DNA from: Leucaena leucocephala
Lineage: Eukaryota; Streptophyta; Magnoliopsida; Fabales; Fabaceae
Assembly (NCBI GenBank): GCA_037074615.1
Contig: CM073527.1
Coordinates: 6,660,848 to 6,724,847 of the forward strand
DNA length: 64,000 nucleotides
Direction of reading: 5' to 3'
Shown here one piece after another: positions 1-10,857 of this stretch. The notes beneath the pieces are model-generated. The model was not told the origin of the DNA, searched no databases, and saw only the letters and a list, made by a program, of their open reading frames with translations. Both the position numbers and the translations under genes were made by a program. How positions within the stretch are numbered: the stretch's first letter is position 1; each line of letters opens with the position of its first letter.

Positions 1-159
1 CAGTGCCTATCTCTTAAACACTTTGCGTACACATGAACCCATATGTGTCTCCTTTTGCTTCTTCCAAGAATTTGCCATAGAAGTTGCTATTGTTCAATAG
101 AGAAGAGTTAGAACTCGGCAAATGATAAAACAAAAAGTATTAAAATAAATTTACAACTT

Positions 160-2270
160 ATAATATGGCTAACTGGTTGACAATTGAATCCACCTCTTTA
201 AAATTCAGGAATTGCACTATGTTATTCATGTCCAAGAGAAATTTATAAAGCTCCTGTGTGGTTGAAACCCCTGATAAAAAACTAAGTACTCCCATTATTC
301 CTTCTGCCAAAGCATGAAGAGATGCCATATTCATATATCTCAAGGATATATTATGATGAAGAGGTTTGATCTTGTCTCCTTTCTCCCACATTTTTTAGTT
401 TTGGCTCCTTTAATGTTTTCTTCAAGGTTCGAGATGACCACTTTCTTAATTTGACCAGATGTGTTAGCAACAAAATAAACTACCTTGGAGCATCATCCAA
501 TACGTGAACCTCGTCAGTAGGGAAAGGAATTAATGTAGTTCTAAATCCTTTCTTGATACGGTTTACTATAACATTGACTCTACCATGAGGAATTATATTC
601 TGGTGAATTGTTGTCGCACCCAGGTACACGGTAGCATGAGCAGAAGGGTTGTAGTCCCTTTGTGTGTCATCATATAGAAACCACCCTATTTGCCACAGTC
701 CTCAGTGTGCTTAAGGTTAGGATCAGAATCAGATGGCTGGGATACAAACTTTTCCTTATTGGCACTGCCCTTCCCACTTGCCAACCTAGGAGAACTCTCA
801 AAATATGAACAAAATTAGTCATGACAAAATGCATGTTAAACGTCCTTTGAAAAGAAGTAAATGAATATTTTCTACCTATGAACTTTGGCAAGTTGTAGGG
901 AAGCCCATCATCTTCATGGTAGAATCTGGCATCCATAATCTAATTGAGTTTGGCTTTAAGAGCTTGTTGGTGTTAGATATCCATATTGTCGCATATCCTT
1001 TCTAACATCGCTTCATGCTTTGAAGCAAATTCATCTCGAAACTTTTGCAACTCATCTCTGGATGCTATGTCTGTAAAGGCTGCACTTATTCTTCATGAGG
1101 TGAAACCAAAAAACTCTTTTCGTATAACTCCTTTGGGGCTATCTTACTCTACCTAGGTGATTAGAGGTCCTAACAGTTGTCTCCAATATGTCCATTCCTT
1201 TTTCAAGAAAGAAAGACCCTTGGGTTGCCTATTCCTCCAGTGAATCCTACCACATATACAAGTAACTAAGTTAAATAACTGAAGAGCAAGTAATAATGTA
1301 TAAATTCTTAGCATTTAAATAAATTACTTACAATCCTCTCAGCAACAGTAGCAACCTCTAGAGTATTGTATTGTCCCTTGTTAACCTTCATAGCCTTCTA
1401 TTTTTCTTGGCGAGATTGGTGTTGGATAGATGAATAAGGGTCTGATACAGTAACTTGCTAATTATCTTGCAACTACTCTTGCATTATTTTGCTCTCAAGG
1501 ACACTATACCCCCCGAGACATATAATAATGATACATATTCTTCTTGGCTATTTCTTATTTCCTCTTACTCATAGCCTATGAAAATGAAATGAAGTTAGAT
1601 TAGTTTATTAAAATGTACATTCATTACTAACTAAATTAATTAAAATGTAAGTTTATAGCACACATCAAATCTTATAAGTAGCCTCTTCCTGCAGTTGACG
1701 AAACAATATACATGCTTCGTCACTAACATTATTGGGGTATGTGTCTTTTGGATACTCTCCTATCTTACTTCCTTGAATGTAGTCCTTTGCATGGTTGGAC
1801 TTAAAGTTTCTACACAATTCATTGTATTGCTTTAAGATGTGATTCCTCATGCTTGTTGTGGTAGGAATATCAAAATTTTCCTACATTGAGGTACAAAAAT
1901 CCAAATAAGATGAAGCTACAATAAGGAATAAAGATTATCAATAACTAAAGTAGATAGGTGAAACATATAATTAGAATGTACCAAAATATCCTCCTAACTC
2001 ATATCCTTGTCTTTCAGGTCTAATGACTTCCAGTTGGCATACGCGATGCTAATCTTAGCACGTACTATATGGCCAATATAGCTATTAAGTAATGGTCTAT
2101 TTTGATCAGTTTTCTTCATGTCATGATCAAACTCTATCAATAATTTCGTGGGATGGGTCCCCTTATCTGTCTTAAACACCTGTTTTATATAGATCGAGCA
2201 TCTTCCTCTTTTCTTCCCTTATTGACTAGAACTGTCTTGACCTAAATCATCCATGCTCTATTCAAAAAAA
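160..2270 (-). pseudogene. Transposase_24-like (Ptta/En/Spm) fragment
   Basis: Minus-strand reading passes through separate short open segments in different frames. 2179-1994 contains PTKLLIEFDHDMKK and an IGHIVRAKISIAYANW stretch. 1850-1665 contains RNFKSNHAKDYI and a PNNVSDEACILF stretch. Around 1560-1500 a MSRGYSVLESKIMQE-like stretch resembles the conserved SRGGY..LE motif of plant Transposase_24 proteins. 936-670 begins MDARFYHEDDG. From about 650 to 490 a segment HATVYLGATTIHQ continues the protein. Stops and frame changes separate all of these, so it is not translatable. Family proteins accompany TNP2-type transposases in CACTA elements; their role is thought to be DNA binding at the ends. 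Assignment rests on recognised motif order, not a search. Confidence 0.5.
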
Positions 2271-3179
2271 CAATAAATAAAGGTAAAAATATTACGGTCA
2301 CAAGGGGAAGAATTGGGTCATGATTGTATGTTCTTAACCATATTTAATCATCATAATTTCCAACCATGGCACAAATATAAAAAGCATAGCACAAATATTA
2401 TTTTATTACTTTTAACTCAGCATAAACAAATATAAAAAGCATAACACAAATATGAAGACACGACAAAGATAGAATATATATACATGCAAAGACATGACCT
2501 TTTGGCAATGTTTGGCGTAGTTTAGTTTATACAGTTAGTAAAGACATGACGTTTTTAGGTTCAAATTCAATTTATAAACTTAGTAAAGACAAAGAAAAAG
2601 AAAAAAGCAGGACAACGACATAATATATATACATGCATAGTATAAAGGGGCTAAAATGATGAGAATGTCTTGTTTTATCCTTCTCCTATATGTCATTTTT
2701 CTTTTTTTAGTAATAATATTATCACGAGTAGACTAAACATTACATATATTGATCCTTTTGTTTTTTTACAACAAAAAACAATATATATACATCAGCATAA
2801 TCATTCAACAATCTAACAAAACAAAACAAAATATATAAAAGCCTCTACGTGTTTACAGAAGGGGAACTTTTCTATCGATAAAGCATACATATATTCTTTC
2901 TTTCTATGTTCAATAATACAAGGATGATCACCTATAACCATAAAAGCAAGACAATTTATCAAATGAAGAATTTAAATAGTCACTTATGACTTTAAAGGAG
3001 TGAAGGACAATAGAGGGAGGGAAGGACGATGACAACGATGATGGAGGGCATCGAAAATAAGGAACACAATAGTTTATGCCTTTCGTCCAAGTCAATGTTG
3101 CTGGGGCAGAAAATGAGACCATAAGTGGTTGTGTAAAAAGTGAATCTAAAACTAACCAAGCTTTAGATTTTTGAGATTT

Positions 3180-3510
3180 TGTGATATTTTTACGAGTGTT
3201 TTTTTTATAAAAATTGTAGTTATAAGTACTTTTTATGGCGATTTTAGTAAAAATCGCAGTTAAAACTATGACTTTTAATGGGAATTTTGTTAAAAACTGT
3301 CATAAAAAGTGTGACATTGCCTTTCTCTATTTTTGGCAAGACTTTTATTAGAAAATGCCATTAAAAGCTTCTTTAACTGTGGTTTCTATAAAAATTGCAG
3401 TTAAAGGTTATTTAAGTTGGGACTTATTGACTAAAATGTCGTCGTCATAATGCGGTTTTTCTTATAACTGCCATGAAGTAGTATTGTGAAAAGTATTTTT
3501 TCTAATAGTA
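3180..3510. repeat. CACTA subterminal repeat block
   Basis: A run of direct and inverted short words (aaaattgcagttaaa, aaaatcgcagttaaa, gccattaaaag, ctgtcataaaaag) lies just inside the terminus at 3510. Such subterminal arrays are the binding sites for the element's accessory protein in En/Spm-type transposons. The same vocabulary reappears at 20300-20590 and 46200-46750 in this window. Confidence 0.55.
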
Positions 3511-3971
3511 TAATTATGATTGTGTTCTTCTCAAATTAATTCTTTCATTTTCTATTATTCTATTTTCTTTTTTACTTCATTAAATAATTTGCTCTCTCTC
3601 TCTATCTCTCAACTATTGGATTAGTAAAAGCACACAACCTTTTCGTAGGTTCGACTGAATAATACTAGAAATTTGATTACTAAGATATCTTATGCTTGTG
3701 AGACATTACCAGTAACATATAAAAATCCTTTTGAAATATCATCACAAAGTAATTAACCAAACATGGATTGGCAATTATTATCATATTAATACAACATTGT
3801 AGCCATAATTTAGAACACCAGTAATATATTTTGCAAGCTTATTTTGAAAAAAGCAACACATATGTATCCACAAACAGTATAAATTACCTTATTCATTACC
3901 ATAACTTTTGCAAATGCAGACACAAATTACCGTATAAGTTTTCACTTGTTTAATCCTTGTTAGTTTCCAAT
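3511..3971. other. AT-rich stretch without recognisable gene
   Basis: A short CT-rich microsatellite (about 3590-3610) is the only structure seen. No coding pattern or element boundary is recognised before the 3' end of the oxidase pseudogene. Confidence 0.5.
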
Positions 3972-5532
3972 TGGCAAGGGAGGATGCTCTACTCATGCCT
4001 AAAGAAATTAATTGGATCAACTTTAGACTTCACCTTCACCAGCCTATAAAAGTATCCTTAAAGTACTTGAACCCCCAAGTTCTTGACCTCAAGAAGCTTG
4101 TCCTATTGAATTGGTTCACCCCCAAATCAAGGTCTCTATATTTCACATATGCTTCTCTTGGAAGCCTTGAAGCGTAAGGAGCCATGGAGTCATAGAATCG
4201 CCTAACCCAATTCATATGCTTTTCCATCTTCTTTTCTCCGTCAAACAATTGAGCAACGTACTGGGACAAGAAGATTGTTCCATTTCTATGAGGAAATGGA
4301 GTTGTGGATTCTGATATTCTATTCATTATTCCTCCATACGGAGCCCAAATCATCAAACCCTCATCATGCTGCATAAACGTTTTCCATAGGGAATTCAGAG
4401 CAGTTTAAGCAATCACTTGCCTTATAAATCAGGCATGAACTTCAAGTATCCCTTGGGAATGGCAGGTGTCCCTTGGAGAAAAATTTCTGGTGATGTCGTG
4501 TTAGGAAAACTAGCTTGGTAAAGCACAGAGATGGTCGAACTTGTTTCCAAACAACCCTTCTTCGTGACACCTAACTCTGGAAACTTTTTCATCACCAACT
4601 GGACAAGCATATCAGGCCTACCAAGGAAAAGAGCAATATGAGAACTTGGTACAGTTCTTTTACTGCAACACTAGAATTGTCAAAGAAATTATAAACAGAT
4701 TCTCATCGATTGTTTGGTGCTACTTGTTGCCATTTCTAGAGAATATTGTTTGCATTTTGTTATAATGTTTTAGCAACAGTAAAAACTGTCACTATAGGTG
4801 GAACCTTAACAAGCTTGACTTTCCACCACAAAATAATCCCAAAGCTTCTACCTCCTCCAACTCTAATTTCCCAAAATAAGTCCTCTACCATGTTTACTCT
4901 ATCAAGAATCTTGCCATTAGCATCCACAATTCGTGCATTGATGACGTGTCAGCAACAATTCCAAACTTTCTTTTCATTGAGTAATATGCACCTCGTGTAA
5001 TGTGACCACCGATGCCAAAGCTTGTACAAATGCCAGCAGGGAAGCCATGGACGGGACTTTTCTCAGAATTTAAGTAGTAAACTTTTCCAATTGTAGCACC
5101 GGCTTGAACCCAAGTTGTGTTTTGCGCTATATCATGGATGGCATGAAGCTTGCCCAGATCTATGATCATGAATGGTTTCTCAATGAGAGAAACATAAGAA
5201 AGACCTTCATAGTCATGACCTACACTACGTACCCTCATATGGATTTCGAGCTTCTTTGTACATATGACAGCAACTTGAACATGAGAATTCTCTAATGGAG
5301 TGAATGATGAATTCAGGTTTTGCCATTGAAGGCAACAAGTACCTTAGATTTGACCTCTGGATTCAAGGATTGAAGTGAAAGAAGCATTATCAGGAGTATA
5401 AAATGTGGTGGAAAATGGGATTGGATTTTGAAAATTTGCCTCAAGACATTGAGTGAAAGGTTCTGCAACTGGGATTGAGGAAGTTGATGAAACCGAAAGT
5501 AACACAAACACACAAAACACCAACAATGGCAA
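3972..5532 (-). pseudogene. Berberine-bridge-enzyme-like FAD-linked oxidase pseudogene
   Basis: Starts at an ATG at 5532 with a hydrophobic secretion signal (MPLLVFCVFVLLSVS), then AEPFTQCLEANFQN and FYTPDNASFTSIL, the usual N terminus of plant BBE-like proteins. 5238-4894 holds the FAD-binding domain: RSVGHDYEGLSYVS keeps the flavin-linking His but has Val where Gly is usual; FPAGICTSFGIGGH keeps the second flavin-linking Cys. A decayed segment at 4890-4745 corresponds to the WxIRGGGGxSFG region. 4610-4422 (FPELGV, ETSSTISVLYQASFP) and 4374-4036 (APYGGIMNRISES, PFPHRNG, PREAYVKYRDLDLG) are the substrate domain and BBE C terminus. The tail (VDPINFFRHE, then a stop, then SI) is in another frame near 4030-3975. 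No introns are apparent. At least one stop after residue 62 and several frameshifts make it non-functional. Intact relatives are secreted oxidases of alkaloids, monolignols or carbohydrates. Confidence 0.9.
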
Positions 5533-5713
5533 CCTTGGAGACCCCGTGATTTTAGTATTTCAAACTCTTGTTTTTTCAGTGCATAAAACAACATTTTAAG
5601 TTCGATTATATACACCAATTTTGAACCATAATAGTGGTGATAGATGTAAATGTAATTACGATATGACTAGTTATCTTTAAGATATAAATTTAGTGGAGGA
5701 GATATTTGGGATT

Positions 5714-7266
5714 TGACCCAATTTTATCATATTATTTCCTATCTATTTTAAAGAATTTATCATATTTAATAGGCATTATCATAGTAGTTGTGATTATTTT
5801 GTGTTTTAATTGATTATTTGAATTAAATTATTAAAAATGTCATTTTCTTGTATTTTCATTGATTTTATTATTTTTCTTCATTAAATTGATTTGCATGAAG
5901 GTATTTTGCTCCTTTGTATTTCAGAAAATTACAAAAGAATAAATAAATGATGACTAGGGCCCTCATTAAGTACTAACCAATTATATTATATGAGAAAGGT
6001 TAATTAATGAATTGCCAAATTGAAGGAGGAAGTTATAATATCTAATTAGAGAAAATTAAAATACCTCCAATAATATTATATTTATTGTATTATATTAATT
6101 CATTCCTTTAATATAATATTATATTATATATTATGTTATATTATATTAATTCATTATCATTTGAATTTAATCACAAGATAATAGATAAATGTGTTATCTT
6201 TTTCTATTTTCTTATTAATTGTTTTATCTCTTTTATCCTATTACTTTTTATTTGAATTGTTTATAGGATATGAGTTTCAAAAGATTATCTCTGGAGATAA
6301 TGTAAAAGATGATAGTTTAAAATGATACTAAAGATAAATTGATATTATCATTATCTTTTGAAGAGCCAATTAGTGAAGAGATCCACATCAACAGGAAAGA
6401 CACCAATGTCACAACCAAAAGGTATATAAAGGACTCCAAGACCCCTTAATTGAACACACTAATCACCACCATCACAATCATCCTCATATTTTCTACAATT
6501 CTATCATTTTCCTTCTAAATTCTTGAGGAGAGATATAGTGGCTTAAATTCATGTGCTTTAGAGTTAGGAGTTGAAAAAATGTATGTTTTGATCTTTTCCT
6601 TTATGCAAATTTATGATTTCCTAGATTTATATTTTAAGATTTATATATGTTGGACCTAGGGTTTTGATTGAGACACCTTTATAATCAAACACTTGTGATT
6701 TATTATTTCAATTAATGATTTGATGTTCTTTTTTAATATCTTTGGTTTCCTCTTATAATTATTAATGTTAGATTCACATGTTTAGTTATAGGGTTTTTGA
6801 TCGAATATTCATGTTAGATGAACAAATAATTTATTATTTTATTTATCACATGCTAAGTGGAGCTTTTAAATAATCATTTTTGATGTAATTATATGTTAGA
6901 TCTAGGTATAATTATAGCTTTTATGATTATGACCATAACGGTTATCTGGGTTTTGCATGTTAGGGACTTAGAATATATATATAATTGTTATAACTCTAAT
7001 ATATTATTCATCAATCATTGGGAGAGCTAGTCTTATTTGTGATTTTTTTTACTATTGCTTTTATTTTATTTTATTTTTGTTATTATCTCCTTTTACTTTC
7101 TAAAACTAATTAATCAAGTTCTCTTTTATCTCTCTTCCTTCACATACTTAGTCTAATTTAGAGTTAAATGGCGTATGACTCCACATAAAGAATACAACCT
7201 AGGTTTACCTCTATATTACATAGAGATTAATTTAGTATATAATTTGAGCGCTAACAAGCTACATCA
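5714..7266 (+). mobile_element. LTR R1 of an Athila-like Ty3 retroelement
   Basis: A 1.55 kb segment with two further diverged copies in the window (R2 at 9233-10857, R3 at 12750-17581 with an insertion). Boundaries are inferred from where the three copies stop matching: a TG at 5714 and a CA at 7266. Immediately downstream is a degraded primer-binding site. A TATA-like sequence (tatataaag) lies at 6423-6431, followed by a downstream region conserved in all three copies. An AT-rich block of ATATT-type words occupies about 6060-6140. Orientation is plus, from the primer site. Clade assignment is inference from the primer site. Confidence 0.65.
6423..6431 (+). promoter_or_regulatory. TATA box of LTR R1
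   Basis: tatataaag followed about 30 bases later by a CT/AC-rich region typical of an LTR transcription start. The equivalent section is deleted in R3 and replaced by foreign sequence in R2. Confidence 0.4.
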
Positions 7267-7268
7267 AA

Positions 7269-7290
7269 TTTTGGTGTTGTTGTAGGGAAG
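7269..7290 (+). other. Degraded primer-binding site after LTR R1
   Basis: Directly after the R1 end, TTTTGGTGTTGTTGTAGGGA resembles the TTGGCGCCGTTGCCGGGGA primer site typical of Athila/Tat elements (tRNA-Asp type), with several C-to-T and G-to-A changes as expected from decay of methylated cytosines. Confidence 0.55.
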
Positions 7291-9232
7291 TCAGTTCTCT
7301 TGACTCCTAGATTAATAATATGTGTTTTCTTTTTCTTATTTTATTTTCTTAGTGTGTAGTAGAGTAGAGTTTAGTCTTTAGGTGTTTTACAGTTTGGTAA
7401 ATTTTGGTTTGATCCTTACTGCTTTGCTGGAATTGTTTCTGACTTAAAAGAAAAATTTGAGAAAATTTATACTATAGTTTTCAATGTTTTTAACATTTTA
7501 AATAGATTTAGCTATTAGGTGTGACATATTTTTGCCAAATTCAGACGTTTGGGTCAGCTTTTCTATTTTTTCTTTTTTTATTTTTTAATTTATTAGTTAT
7601 TTGTATTTTCTTTGTTTTCTTCTCTAAATTACATGATCGCTTGGTTTAATAATCATCACTAATATAATCATAATCTAACCATGCTCTCCCAGTCCTTCAC
7701 ATGTTATAATATTTCAAGGAATCAGGCAAGAACACAAATATACTCTATTGCACAGAACATCCATGAATCTTTTCCTGAATATTGGGATTGATTCTAATAC
7801 ATCTTGCACAAGTACCCGCACCACCAAATACCTGATGAATACCTCATACTATATTTTCCTAAGGGATTAAAAGAGCAGGACAAAAAATAATATATGGTTT
7901 AGCAGGAGAAGAATTGTTGGATATAATTGTAGACAAAGCTTGGGGATTTTTTAGACCATTTGTCATGAGTAACTAACAATATATGACACAATTGTCAACT
8001 CAACTATATCATGAATCACCCTTCCCACCACATAAACCCCACTTAGAGCCTTCATTTACCCTATATGTGTCACCTTATCAACCCCCAACCCAACCATACA
8101 AACCATATGGTGAATCTCAATTTAGTATATATTCCTTTTTTTCTTTCTATTTCCAATGAGGAACAGATACAATTTCTAAAAAAAACTATATGATATCTTG
8201 GTATTACAATACACTACATTACTTATTAAAGCAGAGGTGTTTGGAAGGTTTAAAGAATTGGCGGAACATAAGAACTCTATAGATAAGCTTTTGAGAGACA
8301 TAGCCTAGATTGAATCTAAAGGAAAAGAAGGAGTCTCATGTACTCAATATTCATGTGAGAAGTAAATAACAACTTCATACAAAGCCTCAAACAATCATTA
8401 ACAAATGTGCTATCCTTGAAGAAGTCATATTCTTGAAGAACAAACACCAGAGTAGTCATATTCTCTCTTTGGTAATATAGCTCATATCCTTGAAGAAGTC
8501 GACTCTAATGGTAGTACCTTAAATAAATATGCTACTTGCAATACTTCTACCTCTTTATGTGATAATAATAATATGCTTGATCATTTTCTCTTCCTAGCAT
8601 TCCTAGTACTACATGTGTATCCTCTTATACTAGTGACAGTATTGAACATGTTGTGAACATTGAGCTTTGCTTGAGATCTAATATTGACTTATCATGTAAT
8701 GAGAACTTGCTTGGATTTCCTTTGGGACAATAAAGTTCTTAAAGGAAATGCTAATAATGATACCTCACATACATCCTTTCTATATACATGTAGTGATGGT
8801 TCACTTTGCATGAATTGTATTGAATTATATAAAAAGCTAGCCACGTTGTATGAACTTGATGGAGTTGATAATGATGGCATTCCTCTAATTTCTAATAGTC
8901 CTATAAGCTTAAGGAATATGTTTTTGTTGTATTTCTAGGACCCAAGGAATCACATGATGAAGTAAAAGCTACTACAACAATCGAGGAAGTTACTATAGCA
9001 CTATAGAATGCCAGAACAAAGAAAAGGAGGCATAAGACAAAGTATAAAAACCATTGCAAATCATGCCTACCATTTAGGAGGATGAAAATGAAGGTGTTGG
9101 TAAGGATAAGATATAATCATGTGCTTTGCCACGCAAAAAAGAAATAATCATTTATGATTATATTTCAATTTCTCATATTAAAGTCAAGACTCTTACTGAA
9201 AGGAGTCTTATTAATTTTATTGGATGCGATAA
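7291..9232 (+). mobile_element. Decayed internal region (gag-like) of Athila-like element
   Basis: Plus strand. A segment near 7780-7960 translates with stops into YPHHQIPDEYLILYF and KGLKEQDKK-like pieces, in the position expected of gag. Nothing is translatable for more than about 85 codons. The longest open stretch, 8684-8938 (84 residues, from MTYHVMRTCLDFLWDN), has no family I recognise and may be random or part of the decayed polyprotein. The region ends at the start of LTR R2 without a clear polypurine tract, so R1 and R2 are probably not the two ends of one simple element. Confidence 0.4.
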
Positions 9233-10857
9233 TGATAAGTCCCTACTTTTATAATATTATTTCCTATCTATTTTAGGAAATATATAATGTTTAATAGCAT
9301 TATTGTAGTAGTTGTGGCTATTTTTTCGTTTTAATTGATTATATAAATTAAATGATTAAAAATAACATTTTTGTGTTTTTATTGATTTTATTATTTCTCT
9401 TGATTAAATGATTTGCATAAAGGTATTTTGCTTTTATGTACTTCAGAAAATTAGAAAAAAATAAATAAATGATGACTATGACCTACATCAACTACTATAA
9501 AATTTTAGTATGTTCTTCAGATATGAAGTGTGAACAGGGAAGAAGATGCAAACATCGTAGTAAGAAGAATGCTCAACTTATTAGAGTATTGAAATTTGCT
9601 TCAGCTATCTTACCCACTAGAATCCTCATCACTACAATGGTTTTTCACTATTAGAAGCAGAGAGCAACCCAACTTTTAAGCACGAATAGAGCACTTGATA
9701 TTTTGAATGTTGAAAATAACAGTGGAAAATCAACAAAGATTTTCACCATCAAAGATATCACAAAAGACACCAAAAACTTCTCCAAACATAACCTCCTTGG
9801 TTCTAGCGGCTTCAATGAGGTCTTCATAGGCATCCTTACCAACAACACTCTCACCGCCATCAAGCACGCCAAGCTCAGTACACATGAGCCATTGACCAAA
9901 TCCTCAATGAGGTTTGAATCCTCTGCTAACTTAACCACTATTACCTTGTAACCTCCTAAGTTGTTGCATCAAGCTTCACAATGAAACCTTCCTCGTCTAC
10001 AAGTGTGTCCCCAACGGAACACTCTTTGACCACCTCCACAACACCAATCACCACCATCACAATCATCTTTTTAATGTTTTCCACAATTCCATCCCTTTAA
10101 TTATGAGTCTTGAGGAAAGATGTAATGGATTGAGTTTATGTGCTTTAGAGTAGGAGTTGAATAATTTTATGAGTTGATCTTTTATCTTTATGCAAGTTGA
10201 TGATTTCGTAGGTTTATTTTATGAGATATGTATATGTTGGACCTAGGGTCTCGGTTAAGACACTTGTGTAATCAAACTCTTGTGATTTATTATTTTAATT
10301 TATGATTTGTTATTCTTTATTTAATATCTTTTATTTTCTCTTGTAATTATTCACATTGGATTCACATGTTTATTTATACGGTCTTCAATCAAATATCTAT
10401 GTTAGATAAACAAATCATTTATTATTTAATTTATCATATGCTAAGATTTTCACTAATCATTCTTGATACAATCGTATGTTAGATCTAGTTATAATTGTAG
10501 ATTATTTGATTATGACCATGGTAGTTGTCTTAAGTTCTGCATGATATGGATTTAGCATATATAATTGTTATAACTCTAATATATTATTGAACAATGATAG
10601 CCACAAATCAATCCTTAGGAGTACTCTTCTTATTGTTGATATTCTTTCATACTATTCCTTTTATTTTAGTTTTGTTATTTTAGCCTTTTACTTTCTAAAA
10701 ATATTAATCAAATTCTATTATACTATCCTCCTTCTCACACCTAGTCTAATCTTGAGTTAAGCCACACATTGACTCCATCTTGAAATTGACCTAGGGTTAG
10801 CTCTGATACACATGGGTTAACACTAGTAATTAATTTGAGCGCTAATGACAAGCGACA
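9233..10857 (+). mobile_element. LTR R2, with a host gene fragment inside
   Basis: Begins TGATAAGTCCC and follows R1/R3 closely to about 9500. It then departs into unrelated sequence (a receptor-kinase fragment) and rejoins the LTR at a 22-base block (10046-10067) identical to R1 6461-6482. It ends near a GCGACA at 10857, matching R1/R3 ends. The replaced part corresponds to R1 from about 5990 to 6460, which contains the TATA box. Confidence 0.65.
9505..10050 (+). pseudogene. Wall-associated-kinase-like receptor kinase fragment captured in LTR R2
   Basis: One reading frame from about 9520 to 9945 gives, in order: a cysteine-containing ectodomain tail (CEQGRRCKHRSKKN), a hydrophobic segment, one stop at 9652-9654, KQRATQLLS and ALDILNVENNSG, then the kinase N-lobe: KIFTIKDITKDTKNFSKHN, LLGSSGFNEVFIG (glycine-rich loop, normally GxGGFGEVF), and TAIKHAKL (the AIK lysine). 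After frameshifts near 9905-9960 the homology continues as SCCIKLHNETFLVYKCVPNG and TLFDHLH. This order matches plant WAK-like 15/20-type receptors. The fragment stops within the N-lobe, lacks the catalytic loop and activation segment, and carries a stop plus frameshifts, so it is dead. It is bounded on both sides by LTR sequence. Confidence 0.85.

Larger units (their letters stand above)
1..3510 (-). mobile_element. CACTA (En/Spm) transposon remnant, truncated by window edge
   Basis: The right boundary near 3510 reads on the minus strand as TACTATTAGAAAAAA, which is the CACTA-type terminus with its first base changed (TACTA for CACTA). Inside it lies a subterminal block of short repeats containing gcagttaaa/gccattaaa-type words, as is usual for this superfamily. 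Further inward on the minus strand are fragments of a Ptta/En/Spm plant transposase. The opposite end is outside the window, so no target-site duplication can be checked. Superfamily assignment is fairly secure. The exact terminus is an inference. Confidence 0.6.
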
